Positions 56,191 to 64,000 of a DNA stretch of 64,000 bases are shown piece after piece. The notes beneath the pieces are model-generated. The model did no database searches. It had not been told where the DNA came from and saw nothing but the letters and a program-made list of their open reading frames with translations. A program made the translations under genes and the position numbers. The stretch comes from Hypericum androsaemum (Eukaryota; Streptophyta; Magnoliopsida; Malpighiales; Hypericaceae), in assembly GCA_963995505.1 (NCBI GenBank), contig OZ023186.1, positions 16,375,570 through 16,439,569 of the forward strand. The letters run 5' to 3'. Within the stretch, counting starts at the first letter, position 1; the number at the start of each line of letters is the position of its first letter.

Positions 56191-57350
56191 GGGCAAATGA
56201 TCTTCAGGTCCGTGGGATTTGACAAATTCATCGATAAGGTCCCTACTTTTTCGAAACCTTTTTTTTTGTTTTCCAAGTTTCGCAAAATAGAACTCTCAGG
56301 TCCCTAGCTAAGGTACCGGAAAATAACTCCGGCAAAATTTTACCTGCAAGGACCAAATTGCCCCCAGTAAAAAAAAATTCATCTTCTTCAACCTTAGAAC
56401 ATTAACACCAAGAACATCCAATTGCAACCCAAGCCCAGAAAACTCATCTTCTTCGTGAAATGATGGGACCCAACAATTGGGTTCTTCTTCCCTTGAAGTT
56501 GGGCGGAACATGAACGATTACAAACCCAAATTGCTAGGATCTTAAACCCTATTAAACTGAGAATGTCCGACCTTCACCTTAATCACCAGGGCATGCTTAA
56601 TCTGTGAATCCATTCTAGAGGAATCGAAGGAATAGAGGGTGGCATAGAGGAAGAAAGTGAGGGGCGGCCGGTTCTAATGTTCTTGAGGTTTTGGATGAGG
56701 GTTTTTAATTAATCGATTGTGGCTTCCTCTCCAACAAGTCCATTTGAGGAGGCTCCAAGAATCGCCGACAAAGACACATCGACGGCACCGGTCGACGAAA
56801 ATAAATCGAACCACCAGCCACCTATCCCCGCCACCGATGCGGAGGAGGACATCTCGAAGCTTACCAAGACCAAAACCTCTTCAATAATTACCTATTAAAG
56901 GAGGAGCCTTTCTGGTTCAAGGCGCGACATCACCACGTAGCCTTCCTCCTCCCTCTTTGGTTCAATCTCGGCGGAGAAAATGAGGATTAACTTTCTTGGT
57001 TGTGTCTTTTAATGGGTTTCATGGGTTATATGAGTTGATTGCTGAAGAGATTAACTTCGATGGTGCCTTCCTCGATTCGCACCTCGAAGATGAGTTTTCT
57101 GGGCTTGGGTTGCAATTGGATGTTCTTGGTGTTCATCTAAGGTTGAAGAATATGAGTTTTTTATTTTTTTTTACTGGGGGCGACTTGGTCCTTGCAGGTA
57201 AAATTTTGCTGGAGTTATTTTTCGGTACCGAAGTCAGTGACCTGAGAGTTCTATTTTGTGAAATATGGAGGACGAAAAGAGGGGTTTTAAAAAAGTAGAG
57301 ACCCTACCGGTGACTTTGTCAAACCCTAGAGACCTGAGGATAATTTGCCC
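56191..57350. mobile_element. MULE with GGGCAAAT ends and inverted duplicated interior
   Basis: Duplication taatattta is perfect at 56182-56190 and 57351-57359. The left half contains ACCAAGAACATCCAATTGC and CCCAGAAAACTCATCTTC; the right half contains their reverse complements (about 57085-57150), so the inverted repeats extend to about 320 bp, well into coding-looking sequence (reading DEFSGLGLQLDVLGV in both). The centre (56520-57080) is GC-rich and unassigned. Confidence 0.93.
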
Positions 57351-57451
57351 TAATATTTATTTAAGGGAAATGGATTCGAAAAAGATAACAAATAGTCCTT
57401 TGTTGTTTTGGTAGGATGGGATTATGCAGAAACAACACTGATGTGTGCATC

Positions 57452-58483
57452 ACAATTTTGTAACATGTAGTTTCACCTTTTTGGCGATAGGATCGTGTAG
57501 TTTATAAATCATCAATCAGGTCCAAGTTATTTCAAAAACTATCAACCTACAGTCCCGAACTAGTCTGGGTAACTTTCGAAAGTACTTGGACTGCCATGTC
57601 ATCAAAACGACGATGCTTTAGTCCGACGTAGCACGATGAATGGGCGGCTTAATGGAAGGCCACATCATTCCCAAAAATTACCTAAACAATCCCAACTTTT
57701 TATAATATTTTCAAAAACTGTAATATAATACTATATATAATCACTACTCTATCCAAGAAAACCCTCCTTACAGTGCAGCAAGATCTGGAGACATAAACAC
57801 CATCCCAAAATTTCCCTCTCCACTAGAACTCAAAATTTTCCTCTTCGGTTGCAGCTCTCTCTCTCCTTCATTAAGCAGCTCGGTCTAAGGTTGCAGCTCC
57901 CTCTCCGAGCTCGGTAGTAAGTAGCAACTCCCAACCTCAACAGAGAAGGTGTAAGCGAGCCAGATTTTCTTCCATGTTGAGGTTGGGAGTTGCTACTTAC
58001 TACCGAGCTCGGAGAGGGAGCTACAACCTTAGACTGAGCTGCTTAATGAAGGGGAGAGAGAGCTGCTACCGAAGAGAAAAATTTTGAGTTGTTGTTGGAG
58101 AGGGAAATTTTGGAATGGTGTTTATGTCTCAAGATCCTGCTGCGCTGCAAGGAGGAAGAAGGGAAATTATAGGGTTTTATTGGATATAGTAGTGATTATA
58201 TATAGTATTATATTGAGATTTTTGAAAAATATTATAAAAAGTTGGGATTGTTTAGGTAATTTTTGGGAATGATGTGGCCTTCTATTAAGCCGCCCATTCA
58301 TCGTGCCACGTCGGACTGAAGCAGCGTTATTTTGATGACGTGGCCGTCCAAGTAGTTCGGAAGTCACCCAGAGCAGGTCGGAACCATAGGTTGATAATTT
58401 TTGAAATAATTAGACCTGATTGATGGTTTTTAAACCAGATGGTCCTATCGTGAAAAAGGTGAAACTTTAGGGTACAAAATTGT
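57452..58483. mobile_element. Long foldback element: arms of about 490 and 509 bp, 32-bp loop
   Basis: The left arm (57452-57942) is matched by the reverse complement of 57975-58483 along its full length, from ACAATTTTGTA at the outer edge to CCAACCTCAACA at the centre. The outer part has the MULE TIR plan (TAGTTTCACCTTTTT, CGATAGGA, GCCACGTC). Outer edges and target duplication are not resolved. Confidence 0.9.
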
Positions 58484-58492
58484 ACTTTTTCC

Positions 58493-59330
58493 TAAAATAT
58501 ATTAAAACCTAAATCCATTCCCTGAGTCCAGAATGATTGAAAACAAACCAGATTCTAAAAAAGATAAAATCGGAAATCCTCCTGATCTCAACACAAACAC
58601 CCAAATTTTCGATACTGGATTGGGTGATGTTGACCCTCTCGGCAGTTCAGTCGGATGAAACAAATCAATTTCATTTACATGTCAACGAGAATCTTACTCT
58701 CCTTTTGGCATTTCATAATTTTTTTTGATAAGTTGGTATTTCATATTCTTAATGGCCTCAATTATCATCTAAAAATGGAATTTATTATGTGCAGGGTTGT
58801 CCAATGAAATATATGACAATTGTGTGAATGTAATTTAATTTCTTGGGTATATTTTAAACGTAAGATAAGAGTTAATGGTACAAATCATAATATTCTCTAT
58901 TGTTTTATGTTACATTACTCTTCCATTCCCTCTGAATTTGGAGGCAACCAAAATTTTTGGGTAAAATAGTAATAGATTCATGTTATTTGAAAAAATTGAT
59001 TAATAAGGATATGTTAGTACTGTTTACTTCCTGATATTTCATAAATCAAATCGTTTGGTCCTTATACTCAAATTCTGGCCACTTTTCGACGAGACTCCAC
59101 TAAAAATACAAAAATATTCCTAAAATTACTAAATTACCATTCATATCTCGAAAAGAACCGTAGTGGGGGTAACTGCAGAAAGGGTCGTCTGGACAATTAT
59201 GTTGTGAACGCATTCAGAGAGGCCAGCTGGTACTCGGGGCGGGTCCCATTCTCTTTGTTTTGGTTTCAACCAGAAAAGAAACGCCACAGCTTCTTGGACG
59301 AAACCCGGAATGACCAATAATAATAATAAT
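58493..59330. other. AT-rich intergenic DNA
   Basis: No gene or repeat was recognised. Confidence 0.6.
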
Positions 59331-59597
59331 TGTAGAAATAGTAATTAAAATAATGGAATTGCTTGATTACAATGGAGTACGTATATGGATATATATACAT
59401 GCTGGACATTAATTACAAGATCCTAATTAGCTATGTACATAAGGTAATAGCATCATGGTGATTTGATCACTAAAGGAAGTGACCGTTGGTGGTGAGGGAA
59501 CTTACTTGATTGTAGCGGCATTGATCATGATTGACTGTGGAGGATTTGTTTACACAGATCACGGACAATCAATCACGATTGTGATCTTAATCTCAAC
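59331..59597 (-). repeat. 3' LTR of a copia element
   Basis: On the plus strand it starts TGTAGAAATAG and ends CTCAACA; the adjacent CTCTCCCTCAAG is the complement of a polypurine tract (TTGAGGGAGAG). The LTR is short (267 bp). The 5' LTR would lie beyond the window. Confidence 0.8.
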
Positions 59598-61685
59598 ACT
59601 CTCCCTCAAGTTGGGGAGTAGATGTCGCAAATCCCCAACTTGCGAAGATGGTAGTTGAATTGGTGGCTCCCAAGTACTTTCGTGAAGATGTCGGTTGTTT
59701 GTTCATGACTTGGAGTGTAAGGAGTAACAATGAGTCCTTCTTGCACCTTGTCACGGATGCAATGGCAGTCGATTTCGATGTGCTTAGTCCGCTCGTGAAA
59801 TATTGGGTTTGATGCGATGTAAATGGCTGCTTTGTTGTCGCAATGCAGCTTCATAGGTCATTGGATTTTGATCTTCAGTTCAGTAAGTAGGCTTCGTACC
59901 CACACTAGTTCACAAGTTGTGGAGGCCATTGCACGATACTCTGCTTCAGCGCTGGAACGAGCAACAACTTTTTATTTCTTTGATCTCCAAATGATGGGAT
60001 TCCCGCCTACAAATAGACAATAGCTAGTGATTGACCTTCGATCATCAATGCAACCTACCCAGTCCGCATCTGCAAAGGCAGAAATAGATAGATGTTTATG
60101 GTTCTGCAATAATAAGCCTCTACCTGGACAACATTTAAGATATTACAGTATCCTATTCATAAGTTCAAGGTGAATTTCTTTTGGCGAATGCATAACTTGA
60201 CTGATCACACTAACATTCATATGTAATGTCTGGTCTAGTAATAGTTAGATAGATGAGTTTACCACAAAGGTGTTGAAAGCGATGGATATCGGTCACAATT
60301 TTCCCTTCAATGTTGGAGACTTTCAGGTTTGGTTCAATCTGGGTTTTGAATGGAGCTGAACCAATTTTCTTAGTCTCCTTAAGCAAGTCAAGTACGTATT
60401 TCCTTTGGTTTAAAAATAATCCTTTAGATAAATATGCAAATTCAACTCCAAGAAAGTACTTTAACTTTCCTAGATCTTTAATATCAAATCTTTGCTTCAA
60501 ATTAGTCTTTAATCTATCGATGAGGTAATTGCTATCACCAGTTATAAGAATATCGTCTACGTAGACAAAGACTATAACTTTCCCTAGTTGTCTAGATGAG
60601 ATGAACAGGCTAGTGTCTGAGTAGCACTTGTAGAATCTGAGATTGGTTAACTCACCACTCAATCTGTTATACCATGCACGAGGAGATTGCTTAAGCCCAT
60701 ATATAGCCTTATGTAATTTACATACCTTGTTTGGTGATGTTGATGCAAGTCCTGGTGGTAGTCTCAGGTACACTTCTTCTTCTAGCTTTCCTTGCAAAAA
60801 TACATTTTTAACATCCATATGTTCCAATTTCCACCCTTGATTTACAGCTATTAAAATCAAGATGCCTATGGTATTCATTTTTGCCACGGGAGCAAAGGTT
60901 TCACTATAATCGATCCCGGGGGTTTGAGTGAAGCCTTTGGCAACCAATCTGGCCTTATGTCTTTCTATAGAACCATCCCTATTATGTTTGACCTTAAAAA
61001 TCCATTTACAGTCTATGGCTTTCTTGCCTACTGGAAGGTCAACAATTGACCAAGTCTGATTTCTTTTTAAGGCATTTAATTCTTCTTTCATGGCTGCTTT
61101 CCAAACTGGTTGTTTTAAGGCTTCGGCAAAATTTCTTGGTTCCAAGTTGTTATCTAGACAACTAATGTACGCCTTGTGTTTATCTTTAATATGATCATAT
61201 GAAATATAGTTCTCAATTGGATAATATCCTAGGTATGTTTTGAAGTCCTTTAATTTGCAGCTAATCTGTTTAGTCCTCGTGGACTTTCGAGTTTCCATGT
61301 TTGATTTGATGATAGTGTCAGAGGGGATATCTGACATACCTAGAGCCTGTAAATTTAGATCATCAGTTGCTGCTACAGGGTTGTGAGCTGATGGGTTGCA
61401 GATTGCAGGTACAGGTTCATTGTCGAACCTTTCCGTGGTTGTAGGCCAACAATTTTCTGCAGGTGTATTGCTGCAGTTTTTTGCAAGTTCCCGTCTGCAA
61501 CCTTCTTCAGTCTCTCGTCTGCACTTTTCTGCAGGTGGTGGTTTGCATATTCCTGCAAGTGATGGATCATTACCAGATGACGGATGATTACCTGATGATG
61601 CAATTTTTGTGATCTCAGTTCTTGGTACATGAATAAGTGGCAAGGGTGTGCTTTGTTCAATTTCCTCCCCCTGAACAGCATCCAC
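59598..61685 (-). pseudogene. Copia reverse transcriptase and RNase H
   Basis: The frame 61685-60210 includes WKAAMKEELNALKRNQTW, CKWIFKVKHNRDGS, HMDVKNVFLQGKLEEEVY and the catalytic VFVYVDDILITG, the complete copia polymerase. It stops at 60210. RNase H follows in broken frames ([13 protein letters not shown] near 59940, then 59854-59606: [29 protein letters not shown]). Stops between them make it defective. Confidence 0.9.
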
Positions 61686-61713
61686 TGCACTTTTAGAGAA
61701 GTATGGCTACTAT

Positions 61714-62205
61714 TCAAGGAATTGAACTGGACATGAACTTTTGACGTAGGGTAGTGTTATAACATTTATACCCTTTCTGCGTACTTGAATAGCCCAAAAA
61801 CACGCGCTTGACTGCCCTCTTATCGAGTTTGTCTCTTTTACCTGCAGGTACATGCACGAAACAACAACAACCAAAGATACGAAAGTAATCCAAGTTTGGT
61901 TTCCTCTTCAAGAGGATCTCAAGAGGAGCTTTACTGTTCAATATCCTGCAGGGTAATCTGTTGATGAGGTGACAGGCTGTAAGTACTGCGTCGCTCCAAA
62001 ATTTCTTCTTGACTTGCATCTGAAACATCATAGCTCGAGCCACATCAAGTAAATGCCAATTTTTTCTTTCGGCAACTCCGTTTTATTGCGGAGTGTACAC
62101 ACACGATGTTTGGTGTATTATACCAAGATTCTTAATGTAATCTCTGAATTCTTTTTTATATTAAGTCCCATTGTCAGTCCTAAATATCTTTATTCTTGCA
62201 TTAAA
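61714..62205 (-). pseudogene. Copia integrase, C-terminal half
   Basis: The frame 62043-61714 reads QVKKKFWSDAVLTACHLINRLP, RIFGCCCFVHVP and KRVFLGYSSTQKGYKCY, the end of the integrase core and its GKGY-like motif. The stretch 62205-62044 should hold the second and third catalytic residues; it is interrupted by stops. Confidence 0.85.
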
Positions 62206-64000
62206 TTAGTTCATGATCAGATTGTTAAAATCCTGGAAAACCTTGAACAATTCATTCTTTTGCTTAAGTAAGTATAACCAGGTGCCTCTACTATAATGAT
62301 CTATGAATGTAACAAAGTATGAGAAACCATCATAAGATAATGTAGGTGCACTCCACACATCAGAATGGACTAAGTGAAAAGGCTCATTATAAACATTAAA
62401 GGGCATTCTGTAATTCTTGGCATATTGATAGCTATCACATTGGATCTCAGCTTTATTAAAAATAGGAAATAACTTCCCCACTACAATATTACTAGGGTGA
62501 CCTAATCTAGAGTGCCATAGTGCATGCAAAGTGTCATCCTTGTGAGCTATGAAAGCTGTAGGATTATGCTTAATCATGTAAAGTCCATTGACCAATTTTT
62601 CCTCCCCAATCGTCTTCCGTGTTGAGGAGTCCTGAAATTTGACAGTGTCAGCAGAAAAGATTGCCAAATAATTAAGCTGTCGAGTAATCTTGCTAATAGA
62701 GAGTAAATTATTGGACAAATCTGGAACATATAGGGAATCGAGTTTATGTTCTTTTGAAAAAATTGTTGTAAAACCATTTCCATAAATAGGAATCTTCGAA
62801 CCATTTGCTATGCAGATAAATTGATTTTGTGACTTATTTAAGTCATTAATTAGTGTAAGATTGTTGGACATGTGCTCATTTGCACCTGAGTCCACAATCC
62901 ACATATGATCAGAATGTACAACATTATATTTTACTGTATTCAAAGCAAGTTCAGTGATGGCATGATTAGCAAGTGTAGGGGTACCTTCATTAGGAATTTT
63001 TGGATTCCTGGCATCGATTGAGTTCGCTTCTCCTATTTTGAGATGTTGCAGAACTCTTTGTGCAATGTCTTCAATAGAGGAATTGCCTTCATTTGTAGCA
63101 GCAAATGCATTAGTGCGGTCATTGGTGTTCTTTTCCTTCAGGAGCTGCTGCTTCAAGTGAGGATGTAAGATCCAGCACTTCTCCTTCGGATGTCCCATTT
63201 TGCCGCAATGGTCACATGCAATACTTGTTCGTCCCGATCCAGACCTTCCTCCTCTTCCTCTAGCACTTGCTCTGCCTCTGGAATTTATGAACCTCTTGAC
63301 AGCATTTGCAGAGGGTTCTTGAGTACTGACGAATGCATAATTTTTACCTGATGTTTCATTCTTTTGGAATGAATTCATCAGTCTCTTACAGGTTTCCTCC
63401 TTATGGATTCTTGCACATACTAGATTGAGGAGAGGAAGGTCTGCCGCTGTCAGGATCTGTTCTTGAAGAGACTCAAACTTTGGACCAAGACCCATAAGGA
63501 TCTTGAATATTTTATCCTCATCTTCTCGTTTCTTAAGAAGGATAGGATCAGCAGTTGCTGGCCTCAACATGGATAGCTCATCCCACATAACTTTGAGCTT
63601 ACCTAGATATTCGACAAATGGCTTCTCGCCCTTTTGCAGCTCAGAGATGCTCTTCTTCAATTCGAACACCCTATATAGGTTATTTTGTTGGGAGTACAAC
63701 TCCTTGATTGAGTCCCACAAATCTGTTGCGTTCTCTGCAAAATTAAACAAATCATGTAAATTGTCATCGATAGAATTGAGTATCCATGACATAACCAGAT
63801 GGTTATTCATGCTCCACTCAAGATAGGATGGATCTTTGGTGGTTGAAGCTACAAAGCTTCCATCTATGAAGCCCAATCTCCCTTTGCCACTGAGAGCGAT
63901 GTGAATCACCTTGGACCAGTAGAGATAATTTTTGCCATTGAAGGACACAGTCGTGATCTTGAGACCAGTGTTGCCTTCGAATTTGGATAGCTTTTTGAAG
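62206..64000 (-). pseudogene. Copia gag-protease-integrase start, runs off window
   Basis: One frame is open from the right edge to 62206. Order: gag (VSFNGKNYLYWSKVIH, LWDSIKELYSQQNN), CCHC knuckle (CDHCGKMGHPKEKC), protease (WIVDSGANEHMSNN), GAG_pre-integrase (HALWHSRLGHPSNIV) and the start of integrase (FHLVHSDVWSAP, YFVTFIDHYSRGTW). The gag start codon is outside the window. This part is intact, but downstream parts are broken, so the element is classed as defective. Confidence 0.9.

Noticed and set aside
1..64000. tRNA, rRNA, CRISPR array or bacterial-type operon
   Set aside because: None was seen; the window is plant nuclear DNA, and no cloverleaf or spacer-repeat pattern stood out by eye. 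A tRNAscan run would settle tRNAs.

Overview
The window is nuclear DNA from a flowering plant. The signs are spliced GT-AG genes whose closest relatives are plant-specific (a GRIK/SnAK kinase, a CCCH-type tRNA m5U methyltransferase, a RING-CH membrane protein, a type I MADS-box gene), AT-rich intergenic DNA, and plant-style Mutator-like (MULE), hAT, copia, gypsy and LINE elements. A eudicot is likely; I cannot name the species. All identifications come from reading the sequence; no database search was run.

Layout. 1-1.8 kb: a broken Ty3/gypsy gag on the minus strand next to a plus-oriented LTR-like block. 1.9-3.1 kb: a MULE with long terminal inverted repeats (TIRs). 4.2-13.9 kb: a decayed minus-strand LINE split by a copia element; the 5-bp duplication shows the site, and removing one copy reconnects the LINE frame. 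14-16.7 kb: a MULE whose left TIR was hit by a deleted hAT element. 16.7-17.9 kb: an orphan MULE end. 18.1-22.7 kb: a TIR element with a second MULE inside it; the inner one carries an internally deleted transposase gene and an intact small GRF zinc-finger/membrane-anchor gene. 23.0-25.5 kb: a degenerate tandem array interrupted by a MULE carrying a Mediator subunit 30 fragment and by a small secreted cysteine-rich peptide gene. 25.6-26.9 kb: a MULE carrying a MAP70 fragment. 27.9-29.1 kb: a M-gamma MADS gene with one frameshift.

From 29 kb the density of elements falls. 32.6-35.4 kb holds an intact seven-exon RING-CH gene (minus). 38.4-39.2 kb is a solo LTR related to the copia LTR at 6.4 kb. 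39.9-41.9 kb has a MITE, a hairpin element and a possible Harbinger remnant. 42.6-45.3 kb is a MULE inside a MULE. 46.6-51.2 kb is a complete 14-exon tRNA methyltransferase gene and 52.5-55.5 kb a complete 11-exon GRIK kinase gene, both minus and head to tail. 56.2-57.4 kb is a MULE and 57.45-58.48 kb a nearly perfect 1-kb foldback, both upstream of the kinase. 59.3-64 kb is the 3' part of another decayed copia element that runs off the window.

The host genes are unlinked housekeeping, signalling and reproductive functions; nothing suggests a gene cluster. The strongest theme is repeated MULE activity: seven MULEs with clear 9-bp target duplications (two with one mismatch), at least two carrying recognisable host exons, and TIRs built to a shared plan.
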